Source of the DNA: Rhodococcus sp. 06-462-5
GTDB taxonomy: Bacteria > Actinomycetota > Actinomycetes > Mycobacteriales > Mycobacteriaceae
Assembly: GCF_002258315.1 (NCBI RefSeq)
Contig: NZ_NOYD01000012.1
Coordinates: 62,001 to 126,000, forward strand
DNA: 64,000 nucleotides
Direction of reading: 5' to 3'
The notes under the pieces are model-generated. The model was not told the DNA's origin and ran no database searches. It saw only the letters and a list, made by a program, of their open reading frames with translations. This document shows, piece after piece, positions 9,314 through 16,400 of the stretch (the first letter of the stretch is position 1; every line of letters begins with the position of its first letter). The translations under genes and the position numbers were made by a program.

Positions 9314-10645
9314 TCAGGCGATGTGGGGGCCTGCTCGGGCGTGGGATGGTCTGGGTTGTCGGTAGGGGTCGACGGTTGCCGGTGGCACGAACCACGGGTG
9401 GTTGTCGACGCCGATGAAGACTTCCCAGTCGGAGTGGTGGAGGAGTCGGTGGTGGAATCCGCAGAGTAGGACGAGGTTGTTCATGTCGGTGGGGCCGCCG
9501 TCTCCCCAGTGCCAGATGTGATGTCCTTCGGTCCAGGCGGCAGGTTTTCCGCAGCCAGGGAACGCACAACCGTGATCGCGGGCGATGAGAGCTTTGCGTT
9601 GTTTGGCGGTGACGGTGCGTGCGGTGCGGGCGAGGTTGATCGGGTTGCCGTTCTCGTCCATCACGATGGCAGTGAGGACACAGTCGCAGGCGAGTTGCCG
9701 GGAAGTGTTGCGGGAGAGTGGTCCCATCCAGGGCAGCCAGCCGACGGTGGTGCCGTCGCCGAATAGGTCCCTGTATGCGCCGCGATCCGTGGCAGGGTGG
9801 CCGTCGTCATCGGATTCGTCTGCAGCGCGGGTGTTCTCGTCGTCGGCGATGTCGTCGGTGATGTCGTCTGCGTCGGCACTGTCGCGGAGGTCGGTGAGAT
9901 CGCGCAGGCTGATGTGCAGGTTCAGGTGCGGGCGTTCACCGCCTTCGATGGGTCGATCACTCGAGGCAAGGTATTGGTCGAGGATGTGTCCGAAGGCGTC
10001 GGCTCTGCGCTTGGCGGGGCTGCGATCGTCTTGGGTGCCGTCGGCGGCGGGGCGGGGTTCGGTCAGCGGCGAGAGTGCGGTGAGGAGCTTTTCTCCGGTG
10101 ATCGCATCGAAGTCTCCTTTCAGCACCAACCGCCCGTTCAACGTCTTGGAGGCGAAGAGTTCGTTGCGGTCGGTGTCCTCTGGAGGTGGTTTGTTGCCGC
10201 CGAATCTGTCGTTGAGCTTGGTGATCGCTTCGCGGATGCGGCCGGTACGCGCTTGGGGTCCGGTCGCAGCCTTGATCATGGCTTTACGGGCGATGTCCTG
10301 CCCAGCTTGCGGGAGGTTCTTCGGGGGTGTTTCGGCGAAGGTGAGGATCAGGGCTGCATGGTCGACGGTCATCACGCCGGTGTTGACGGCGTCGGCGATG
10401 TCGGGGAAGTTCTTCAACCCGCGTGCGAGGGCGACGATCTTGGTGGCTTTGCTGGGGGACAGCAGGGTGGTGGAGGTCAGCCAGCCGGCGGGTCCGGGGA
10501 AGCCGAGCTTCTCGCGTGAGACGCGGGTGTCGATCTCTGCGACGAGAGCGATCCGCCGGGCTTCGAGGAGCTGGATCTGGTGGGAGACCGCGGCGGCGTC
10601 GGCGAGGAGTTCACTCTCGCTCAGTTGCCAGATCTCCGTGGTCAT
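9314..10645 (-). CDS. DUF222/HNH endonuclease-domain protein (13E12 family)
   Basis: 443 residues. The N-terminal DUF222 helical domain (about 1-300, including SATKIVALARGLKNFPDIADAV-type helices) is followed by an acidic linker. A C-terminal HNH module has CAFPGCGKPAAWTEGHHI and NLVLLCGFHHRLLHH, containing the zinc Cys residues and the catalytic His pair. These multicopy actinobacterial genes are thought to be mobile nucleases, but their activity is not well established. The ATG at 10645 is 7 bases from a TACACT -10 box with no Shine-Dalgarno, so the mRNA should be leaderless. A LexA box fills the promoter spacer, pointing to SOS control. Confidence 0.92.
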   Translation of the reverse strand: MTTEIWQLSESELLADAAAVSHQIQLLEARRIALVAEIDTRVSREKLGFPGPAGWLTSTTLLSPSKATKIVALARGLKNFPDIADAVNTGVMTVDHAALILTFAETPPKNLPQAGQDIARKAMIKAATGPQARTGRIREAITKLNDRFGGNKPPPEDTDRNELFASKTLNGRLVLKGDFDAITGEKLLTALSPLTEPRPAADGTQDDRSPAKRRADAFGHILDQYLASSDRPIEGGERPHLNLHISLRDLTDLRDSADADDITDDIADDENTRAADESDDDGHPATDRGAYRDLFGDGTTVGWLPWMGPLSRNTSRQLACDCVLTAIVMDENGNPINLARTARTVTAKQRKALIARDHGCAFPGCGKPAAWTEGHHIWHWGDGGPTDMNNLVLLCGFHHRLLHHSDWEVFIGVDNHPWFVPPATVDPYRQPRPSHARAGPHIA

Positions 10646-10652
10646 GGGAGCA

Positions 10653-10681
10653 AGTGTATCGAACGCGCGTTCGACTGGCAA
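10653..10681 (-). promoter_or_regulatory. leaderless promoter with embedded LexA (SOS) box
   Basis: On the minus strand the -35 TTGCCA (10676-10681) and -10 TACACT (10653-10658) are 17 bases apart. Sixteen of those 17 bases (10659-10674) are the perfect palindrome TCGAACGCGCGTTCGA. This matches the actinobacterial LexA consensus TCGAAC-N4-GTTCGA exactly. LexA bound here would block polymerase, so the HNH gene should rise after DNA damage. Several M. tuberculosis 13E12 genes are reported LexA targets, which agrees. Confidence 0.88.
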
Positions 10682-10819
10682 CCATAGTTCAATCGAAAAC
10701 TATTGTCCTGCTTGACTATTCGCTCTTCCAAACCTGTCGGTGGGGTGTGGTATCGGAGACGAACTCGGATACGGGCATGCCCTGGCGGTGGAGGACCTTC
10801 CCCACCCGCACCCCCGCCG

Positions 10820-11275
10820 TCAGCCGATGGTCCCCAATGACGCCAGGGTTTTCACCACAGCCCGCGCGGCTTCTGCGCCTTTGGTTTCGAGGTGAGCGGT
10901 GAAGAAGGCGTTGTGGTCGGCGTGTTCATGGAAGTGGTGTGGCGTCAGCACCACGGAGAACACCGGCACGTCGGTGTCCAGCTGCACTCGCATCAGGCCG
11001 TCGATGACAGCCGTTTCGACGAAATCGTGTCGGTAGATTCCGCCGTCCACCACCAGTGCAGCGGCGACGATCGCGGCGTACTTACCCGTCTTGGCGAGCC
11101 GCTGTGCGTGCAGTGGGATCTCGAAGGCCCCGGGTACCTCGAACACGTCGATGGGCGTCTCGGCTTGCCCGAGCTTCTTCAGTTCGGCGGCGAATCCCAC
11201 TCGCGCGCGATCGACGATGTCCAGGTGCCAGCTGGCGTGGACGAAGGCAATGGATCCGGCGAGTGGAGTGGTCAT
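10820..11275 (-). CDS. ribH: 6,7-dimethyl-8-ribityllumazine synthase, RibH2 type
   Basis: 151 residues. Condenses ribityl-aminouracil with dihydroxybutanone phosphate in the penultimate riboflavin step. Motifs: FVHASWHLDIVDRARVGF at the N-terminus, DVFEVPGAFEIPLHA (substrate loop), VDGGIYRHDFVETAVIDGL and VVLTPHHFHEH (phosphate and His site). The HDF and HFHEH variants resemble the type II (RibH2/Brucella-like) decameric enzymes rather than the operon-encoded RibH1. It is not next to other rib genes, so it may be a second copy. ATG at 11275 with no clear Shine-Dalgarno. Confidence 0.88.
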   Translation of the reverse strand: MTTPLAGSIAFVHASWHLDIVDRARVGFAAELKKLGQAETPIDVFEVPGAFEIPLHAQRLAKTGKYAAIVAAALVVDGGIYRHDFVETAVIDGLMRVQLDTDVPVFSVVLTPHHFHEHADHNAFFTAHLETKGAEAARAVVKTLASLGTIG

Positions 11276-11285
11276 GGGTGCGATG

Positions 11286-11717
11286 CTAGCGGTATCGCTC
11301 GTCGAGCAAGTCGAGTGTCGGGCCATCGAATTCACCGGTGAAATACTTCTGCAACACTTCGCCGAATACGGACGGACCCTCGGTAGCTTCGGCGAAAAGC
11401 GTCATGGACGAATGCAACTTCAGGTTGTCGGGATAACCGAAGATCTCGTCGACCGTCCGCCCCTCGACAGCAACCACCAGCCTTGCCGCCTTCTTCAGGC
11501 GAGGGCCCAGCACTTCGTGCGACAGGTACAGCTCGGCCTCCATCAGATCGGCGATGCCGAAGTGCTGAGCGGTCGCACTACGCCCCAGCCCCGCCAATTG
11601 CGGGAACACGAACCACATCCAGTGTGTCTGCTTTCGTCCCGCCTTCAGTTCGTTCGTCACCGCAGTCCAGACGGGGTCCTGGGCGTCGACGAAGCGTTGC
11701 AGGTCGTATTCGGTCAT
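11286..11717 (-). CDS. DUF1810 family protein
   Basis: 143 residues from the ATG at 11717 (MTEYDLQRFVDAQDPVW); a GTG at 11735 would add six residues. The DUF1810 signature THWMWFVFPQLAGLG lies near residue 40, followed by LYLSHEVLGPRLKKA and VFGEVLQKY. The family is widespread in bacteria and has no established function. A TAAATT hexamer ends 7 bases before 11717 with no ribosome-binding site, consistent with a leaderless start there. A pair of dispersed repeats lies immediately upstream. Confidence 0.85.
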   Translation of the reverse strand: MTEYDLQRFVDAQDPVWTAVTNELKAGRKQTHWMWFVFPQLAGLGRSATAQHFGIADLMEAELYLSHEVLGPRLKKAARLVVAVEGRTVDEIFGYPDNLKLHSSMTLFAEATEGPSVFGEVLQKYFTGEFDGPTLDLLDERYR

Positions 11718-11738
11718 GCCGTTCAATTTAGCCACAGG

Positions 11739-11789
11739 AGTGGAGCCTGCGGAACGACCCGATCATCAGTGGAGCCTGCGGAACGACCC
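11739..11789 (-). repeat. dispersed repeat family A, two tandem copies
   Basis: Two identical 22-base copies (11739-11760 and 11768-11789), 29 bases apart. Read on the minus strand the core is GGGTCGTTCCGCAGGCTCCA. They fill the space between the tetR stop and the DUF1810 start. Three diverged copies of the same core occur at 27598-27684, again just upstream of a gene start and in the same orientation relative to it. Confidence 0.85.
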
Positions 11790-11791
11790 CA

Positions 11792-12376
11792 TCAGGTGAA
11801 CCCACGCAGCAGCGTGTCGACGGTCGCGTCGAGCAGACCCTCGGTCGAGACGCCGTCGAGCAGGTCGCCGGTGGCCAGCATCGCGAGTCCATGGACGCTC
11901 GCGAAGGCAACGCGCGCGAGGATCTCGGGTGGAGCCTCGGTGATCACACCGGCCGCGATGGCTTCGCTGAGCAATGCCTCGGTGGCGGTCATACTTTCGT
12001 GCGCAACGCTTTTCAGCTTCTCGCTGGCGTCGGGATGATGCTTCGTGCTGTACATGACGTCCAGCAATTCCGGGTGTTCGACGGCGAATCCGAGGTAGGC
12101 GCGGGCGACGGCGCGAAACCGAGCCATCAGCTCACCGGGTCCCGTTGCCGCTGCGACCATCCGGCGGTTCAGTTCCTCGAAACCGTGCAGCGCCAGCGCA
12201 TCCAACAGCGCCTGCTTGTCGCGGAAGTGGCGCGCGGGGGCACCGTGACTGACACCGACATCTCTGGCCAGCTGTCGAAGTGACAACGCGTCGACTCCGC
12301 CGTGCGCGATGCTTCGTTCGGCCTCGTCGAGCAGTACCGCGCGCAGGTCACCGTGGTGGTATCGCTGCGTTGCCAT
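11792..12376 (-). CDS. TetR-family transcriptional regulator
   Basis: 194 residues. The N-terminal helix-turn-helix (about 10-55) reads HGDLRAVLLDEAERSIAHGG and LSLRQLARDVGVSHGAPARHF; the all-alpha ligand domain follows (TetR_C_33-like). It is divergent from an SDR gene, with a perfect operator-like palindrome (12394-12410) between them that overlaps the -35 elements of both. It should therefore repress the SDR gene and itself. The ATG at 12376 is only 6 bases from a TAGGGT box, so this mRNA is probably leaderless. Confidence 0.92.
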   Translation of the reverse strand: MATQRYHHGDLRAVLLDEAERSIAHGGVDALSLRQLARDVGVSHGAPARHFRDKQALLDALALHGFEELNRRMVAAATGPGELMARFRAVARAYLGFAVEHPELLDVMYSTKHHPDASEKLKSVAHESMTATEALLSEAIAAGVITEAPPEILARVAFASVHGLAMLATGDLLDGVSTEGLLDATVDTLLRGFT

Positions 12377-12393
12377 GGGTTCACCCTAGGCGA

Positions 12394-12430
12394 TGTTGTC
12401 GTTGACAACAATGCTGACACTGCCTACATT
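12394..12430 (+). promoter_or_regulatory. SDR promoter with TetR operator
   Basis: The palindrome TGTTGTC-GTT-GACAACA (12394-12410) has 7-bp arms. Its right part contains the -35 TTGACA (12402-12407), which is 17 bases from the -10 TACATT (12425-12430). The SDR ATG follows 7 bases later, so the transcript should be leaderless. The operator position implies simple repression by the adjacent TetR protein. Confidence 0.8.
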
Positions 12431-12437
12431 GGCCGAC

Positions 12438-13199
12438 ATGACTTCCACAGCACTGATCACCGGAGCAAGCTCGGGCCTCGGCGAGGAATTCGCCACCCGC
12501 TTCGCCGCACGCGGCGAGAACGTCGTCCTGGTGGCTCGGCGTGCCGATCGACTGGACACCCTGGCACGACGTATCGAAGCCGACCACGGCGTCACCGCAA
12601 CCGTTGTCGCGATGGATCTGGGGGTTCCCGGCGTCGGCGAGACACTTCGAACCACATTGGCGGACAAGGGAATCATCCCCACCACGCTCGTCAACAACGC
12701 AGGTTTCGGAACTCACGGGAAGTTCGCCGACGAAGATCCCGAGCGCATCGCCGCCGAGATTGCGCTGAACGTGAGCGCGCTGGTTGACCTGACGCATGCG
12801 TTTCTGCCGAACCTCACCGGCGCGCTGATCAACATCGCGAGTACCGCTGCGTACCAACCCACCCCCAACATGGCCGTCTACGGTGCCACGAAGGCCTTCG
12901 TCCTCAACTTCACCGAAGCCTTGGCCTTCGAGCACCGCACCTCGTCGCTGAAGATTCTCGCGCTCTCCCCCGGCCCCACCCGTACCGAGTTCTTCGACGT
13001 CGTGGGGTCGAAAGACGCCGCGGTGGGCAACTTCCAGACCTCCGAGCAAGTGGTCTCGACGGCCATGCGCGCGTTGGATTCTCGCCGTACCCCCGCGAGC
13101 GTCGTCTCGGGCCTGTCCAACAAGATCAGCGCGGACGGTGTGCGTTTGGCCCCACGATCGTTGGCCGCGAAGATCAGCGGTCGCCTGCTGAAAGCCTGA
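12438..13199 (+). CDS. short-chain dehydrogenase/reductase
   Basis: 253 residues, classical SDR. The NAD(P) loop TGASSGLG is at residues 8-15, followed by ARR (favouring NADPH), NNAGFG near 89, the active Ser in INIASTAAYQP and catalytic YGATK with Tyr and Lys. The chosen ATG at 12438 follows the leaderless promoter; in-frame upstream codons overlap promoter elements. The substrate is not predictable. Control by the divergent TetR protein suggests it responds to a small hydrophobic compound. Confidence 0.9.
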   Translation: MTSTALITGASSGLGEEFATRFAARGENVVLVARRADRLDTLARRIEADHGVTATVVAMDLGVPGVGETLRTTLADKGIIPTTLVNNAGFGTHGKFADEDPERIAAEIALNVSALVDLTHAFLPNLTGALINIASTAAYQPTPNMAVYGATKAFVLNFTEALAFEHRTSSLKILALSPGPTRTEFFDVVGSKDAAVGNFQTSEQVVSTAMRALDSRRTPASVVSGLSNKISADGVRLAPRSLAAKISGRLLKA

Positions 13200-13205
13200 G
13201 ACCGG

Positions 13206-13691
13206 TCAACCGCGGGTACGACGCGAATCGATCACTCCCGTATCGAATCCGGCCAGATGCAGTCCTCCATGGAATCGGGCGTGCTCGATCTTGAGGCACC
13301 GATCCATGACGACGTTCAATCCCGCGGCCTCCCCGTCGCGAGCCACTTGCTCGTGCCACAGCCCGAGCTGCAGCCAGATCGTCTTCGCCTGTACTGCAAT
13401 CGTTTCGGACAGGACCTCGGGCAAGTCGTCGTACTTGCGGAACACGTCCACCAGGTCCGGCGGCTTCGGTAGATCGGCGAGCGTCGGGTACACGGGTGTG
13501 CCCTCGATGTCGGAAACCGTCGGATTGACGAGGAATATCTCGTAGTTGCTCGTCGACGACAGGTACCGGTTGACGAAGTAGCTTGCCCGCGAGGGATTCT
13601 TCGACGCTCCGACGATCGCGACCGTCTTGGTCTCCCGCAGAATGCGCTGACGCGCTTGGGCGGACGGGCCCTGCCAGGTGCGTTCGCTCAT
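13206..13691 (-). CDS. CoA-binding (YccU-like) Rossmann protein
   Basis: 161 residues. A CoA-binding domain is visible: KTVAIVGASKNPSRASYFVNRYL (nucleotide loop), NYEIFLVNPTVSDIEGTPVYPTLADLP, and VDVFRKYDDLPEVLSE, with AKTIWLQLGLWHEQV near 107-121. Proteins of this family bind CoA or act as acyl-CoA synthetase-like subunits, but most are uncharacterised. The ATG at 13691 overlaps the metY stop (ATGA), which places it third in the osmC-metY unit and probably under the same cysteine-sensing leader. Confidence 0.88.
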   Translation of the reverse strand: MSERTWQGPSAQARQRILRETKTVAIVGASKNPSRASYFVNRYLSSTSNYEIFLVNPTVSDIEGTPVYPTLADLPKPPDLVDVFRKYDDLPEVLSETIAVQAKTIWLQLGLWHEQVARDGEAAGLNVVMDRCLKIEHARFHGGLHLAGFDTGVIDSRRTRG

Positions 13692-14986
13692 GACCGCGCC
13701 TTTCCTGTTGCCAGTGTCAGGGCCTGATCGAGGTCCCACAGAATGTCCTCGACGTCTTCGAGTCCGACGCTGATGCGAATCAGCTCGGGACCGACACCTG
13801 CGCCGCGGAGTTGCTCGTCGCTCAGTTGTCGGTGGGTGGTGCTGCCCGGGTGGATCACCAGCGTCCGCACGTCACCGATATTGGCGACGTGGCTGGCGAC
13901 CTGAACGCTCTCGACGAACGTCTGCCCGGCCTCGCGGCCACCGTCGATTCCGAAGGCGAATACTGCCCCCGGGCCGGCAGGCAGATACTTCCGAGACCGG
14001 TCGTGATGCGGATGACCCTCCAGGCCTGCCCATCTCACGTAGTCGACACGTGAATCGCGTTCGAGCCATTCCGCCATGACTCGCGCATTGGCGACGTGCG
14101 CGTCCATGCGTTGCGGCAGCGTCTCGACCCCCTGGATCAACGTGAATGCCGATTGCGGAGCCAACGCGCCGCCGATGTCGCGCAACTGTTCGCTGCGCAG
14201 CTTCGTCAGAAAGCCGTACTCGCCGAAATTCCCCCACCACGACAGCCCGCCGTACGAGGCCACCGGTTCCGTCATCTGCGGGAATTTGCCCGAGCCCCAA
14301 TCGAATCGCCCGGATTCGACCACCACTCCCCCGAGCGTCGATCCGTGACCGCCAAGGAACTTGGTGGCCGAGTGGATCACGATGTCGGCACCGAATTCGA
14401 TGGGCCGACTCAGCCAGGGCGTCGCCATCGTCGCGTCGATCACCAACGGAATTCCGTGTTCGTGCGCGACGGCGGCGAGACCCTCGAGGTCGGCGATCTC
14501 ACCCGACGGATTGCCGATGATCTCGGCGTAGATCAGCTTGGTCGAATCCGTCACCGCTGCTGAGTAATCCGCCGGATCGGTGCCGGGAACGAACGTGGTC
14601 TCGACGCCGAAGCGGCGCAGCGTCACATCGAGCTGGGTCACCGTGCCGCCGTAGAGCCCGGCCGCGGCAACGATGTGATCGCCGCTACCGGCAAGCGCAG
14701 CGAACACTGCGAACTCGGCCGCCAACCCACTGGCGAACGCAACCGCCCCGATGCCGCCTTCGAGGCTCGCGATGCGCTCCTCGAAGGCGGCGACGGTGGG
14801 GTTTCCGATGCGGCTGTAGACGTTGCCGTATTTCTGCAGAGCGAACAGATCGCCTGCGTCCGCAGAATTCTCGAACACGTAGCTCGCCGTCTGATAGATC
14901 GGCACCGCACGCGAACCGGTGGATGGATCAGGTCGCGCTCCGGCGTGAATTGCTCTGGTACGCAGGCCGAATGTCCGTTCGCTCAT
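13688..14986 (-). CDS. metY: O-acetylhomoserine aminocarboxypropyltransferase (sulfhydrylase)
   Basis: 432 residues, PLP-dependent Cys/Met metabolism family. Uses sulfide with O-acetylhomoserine to make homocysteine. Motifs: YSRIGNPTVAAFEERIASLEGG near 57, the aromatic stacking Tyr in LYGGT near 112, and the PLP lysine in HSATKFLGGHG (Lys209). The long C-terminal insertion region (DIGGALAPQSAF, LPQRMDAH) is typical of MetY rather than MetB. Four bases separate it from osmC. An alternative is O-acetylserine sulfhydrylase activity, which many MetY enzymes also show. Confidence 0.93.
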   Translation of the reverse strand: MSERTFGLRTRAIHAGARPDPSTGSRAVPIYQTASYVFENSADAGDLFALQKYGNVYSRIGNPTVAAFEERIASLEGGIGAVAFASGLAAEFAVFAALAGSGDHIVAAAGLYGGTVTQLDVTLRRFGVETTFVPGTDPADYSAAVTDSTKLIYAEIIGNPSGEIADLEGLAAVAHEHGIPLVIDATMATPWLSRPIEFGADIVIHSATKFLGGHGSTLGGVVVESGRFDWGSGKFPQMTEPVASYGGLSWWGNFGEYGFLTKLRSEQLRDIGGALAPQSAFTLIQGVETLPQRMDAHVANARVMAEWLERDSRVDYVRWAGLEGHPHHDRSRKYLPAGPGAVFAFGIDGGREAGQTFVESVQVASHVANIGDVRTLVIHPGSTTHRQLSDEQLRGAGVGPELIRISVGLEDVEDILWDLDQALTLATGKARS

Positions 14987-14990
14987 GACG

Positions 14991-15503
14991 TCAGGCCGTT
15001 TCGAGAACGGTGTGGATCGGGGTGGGATTGCGCGTCAGATCCAGCACGGGGCAGTGATCGTCGACGGCCTGCTGCAGCTCCTCGTACCGCTCCCGCGACT
15101 CGGGACCGGTGACGGTCACGACGACGCGCACCTCGCCGAACCCGGGACGAACGTCGTCGTCGAAGCCGAAGAATCCGCGAACGTCGAGGTCACCTTCGGC
15201 CTTGGCCTTGATGTCGTCGACGACGATGCCGAGTTTCTCCGCCCAGACGCGGTACGTGACCACCTGGCAGGACAGCAGCGACGCCAGGTAGTACTCGACC
15301 GGGTTGGCGGCCTTGTTCTCACCGCCGAGGGCAGGCGGTTCGTCGACCTCGACGGTGTACTTGCCCAGGGTGACGGTGCTGGCGACGGCATCGTGCGCGG
15401 TGACCGAGGCCCGGAAGACGGCCTGAGCGTTCTTCGCGTCGGCCTGCACGGCATCGTCGGTGGCAGCGATGACGCCGCCGAGGTGGGACACAGATGTGGT
15501 CAT
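14991..15503 (-). CDS. OsmC-family peroxiredoxin
   Basis: 170 residues. OsmC/Ohr fold: the first active Cys is in LLSCQVVTYR (Cys79) and the second in VDDHCPVLD (Cys151). The spacing and the SCQ context place it in the OsmC-like (YhfA/organic peroxide) group rather than classical Ohr. It should reduce peroxides with a thiol cofactor, or trap sulfur species. It is the first gene before metY, and its ribosome-binding site (AGGA, 15510-15513) can pair with the upstream leader peptide gene, suggesting control by cysteine supply. Confidence 0.9.
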   Translation of the reverse strand: MTTSVSHLGGVIAATDDAVQADAKNAQAVFRASVTAHDAVASTVTLGKYTVEVDEPPALGGENKAANPVEYYLASLLSCQVVTYRVWAEKLGIVVDDIKAKAEGDLDVRGFFGFDDDVRPGFGEVRVVVTVTGPESRERYEELQQAVDDHCPVLDLTRNPTPIHTVLETA

Positions 15504-15509
15504 GAGGGA

Positions 15510-15596
15510 TCCTGTTCGTTTCGAGGGTTGCCGGAACTACCCGAGGGGCGCGAAATGCTCGTCGGGGATGGGTTCGATCGACAGTTACGAACAGGA
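15510..15596 (-). promoter_or_regulatory. predicted cysteine-sensing attenuator: leader codons complementary to the osmC ribosome-binding site
   Basis: On the minus strand TCCTGTTCGT (15596 down to 15587), which contains the last Cys codon and reaches the stop of the leader peptide, is perfectly complementary to ACGAACAGGA (15519 down to 15510). The second segment holds the osmC Shine-Dalgarno AGGA, 6 bases before its ATG. The hairpin would hide the site. A ribosome stalled on the Cys codons when cysteine is short would open it. Pairing is seen in sequence; the switching mechanism is inferred. Confidence 0.65.
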
Positions 15597-15677
15597 AGAA
15601 GTGCAGACGAGACCGAAGTCGATGGTGCGACGACGTACGAGCCTTCTGGCTGCGTCGGTCACGTGTGTCTCGGTCAC
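15585..15677 (-). CDS. cysteine-containing leader peptide (30 residues)
   Basis: A short frame from GTG at 15677 to TAA at 15585, upstream of osmC-metY. It has a basic middle (AARRLVRRRTIDFGLV) and a Cys-rich end, CTSSCS. This resembles actinobacterial leader peptides of the RRxIDLxxVxSxxC type found before sulfur genes. A TATTGT hexamer ends 7 bases before the GTG, so translation is probably leaderless and constitutive. The last codons can pair with the osmC ribosome-binding site. The peptide itself is likely to act only in cis. No database search was possible. Confidence 0.7.
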   Translation of the reverse strand: MTETHVTDAARRLVRRRTIDFGLVCTSSCS

Positions 15678-15692
15678 GATGCCGACAATAGC

Positions 15693-16352
15693 TTACGAGA
15701 ACTGATCCGCGCCGACATCGGTCTCGTCGTCGGTGATCGCCGCGACGATCCGTGCCGCCACCGCGTCCGGCGTCAGACCCTGCGGTAGTTTCGGTGCCTG
15801 CCCGGCGATCGGCCGCGTCGCAAGACCCGTCTCGGTGTGCGGCGGACGCACGTCCACGATTCTGATCTTCGACTTACGCGCCTCTGTACGAACGCTTTTC
15901 AGCAGTGCAGTCACCGCGGCCTTGCTCGCCGAGTAGGCACCCATGTTCGGCATGGGCTTGTCGGCCACGACGGCGCTGATGTTGAGCACGAACCCGCCCT
16001 GGTCCAGGGTGGTCAGCGCTTCTCGAAGTACCCGCAGCGGTGCGAGATAGTTGAGCAGCAGTAGTTCGTCGACGGTGTCGTCGTCCACGTCGGTGACCGG
16101 TCCGAACGCCACGACACCTGCGGCGATGACGATCCCGTCCAGTCCGCCGTGATGTTCCACGGCCTCCGCGACCACCGAGCGAGCCGAATCAGGGAGCGTC
16201 AGATCGGCATTCACCGTGTGATGGTCCGACTCGATGTTCCGGCCGCTCACGGTCAGCCGAGCACCGGCCTTCGCGAGCTGCTCGACGATCGGACCGCCGA
16301 GACCGCCACTGGCACCGAATACGAGAATGCGCGCACCATCGAGAGTGGTCAT
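15693..16352 (-). CDS. short-chain dehydrogenase/reductase
   Basis: 219 residues. SDR with an atypical nucleotide loop FGASGGLGGP near residue 12, then SGRN, the third-strand segment GIVIAAGVV in place of NNAG, NISAVVADKPMPNMG and catalytic YSASKAA. Shorter than usual because the C-terminal loop is reduced. It lies immediately upstream of the leader peptide of osmC on the same strand, and its last codons overlap that promoter. Substrate unknown. Confidence 0.87.
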   Translation of the reverse strand: MTTLDGARILVFGASGGLGGPIVEQLAKAGARLTVSGRNIESDHHTVNADLTLPDSARSVVAEAVEHHGGLDGIVIAAGVVAFGPVTDVDDDTVDELLLLNYLAPLRVLREALTTLDQGGFVLNISAVVADKPMPNMGAYSASKAAVTALLKSVRTEARKSKIRIVDVRPPHTETGLATRPIAGQAPKLPQGLTPDAVAARIVAAITDDETDVGADQFS

Positions 16353-16400
16353 CTCTCGAATTTAACCGCCGCCTCGCACTCTCGCTGACGACGGCGTTCA

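Noticed and set aside
10684-10703. Inverted repeat ATAGTT ... AACTAT upstream of the HNH gene
   Set aside because: Only 6-bp arms, no conserved feature and 40 bases from the LexA-type promoter; not enough to call an operator.
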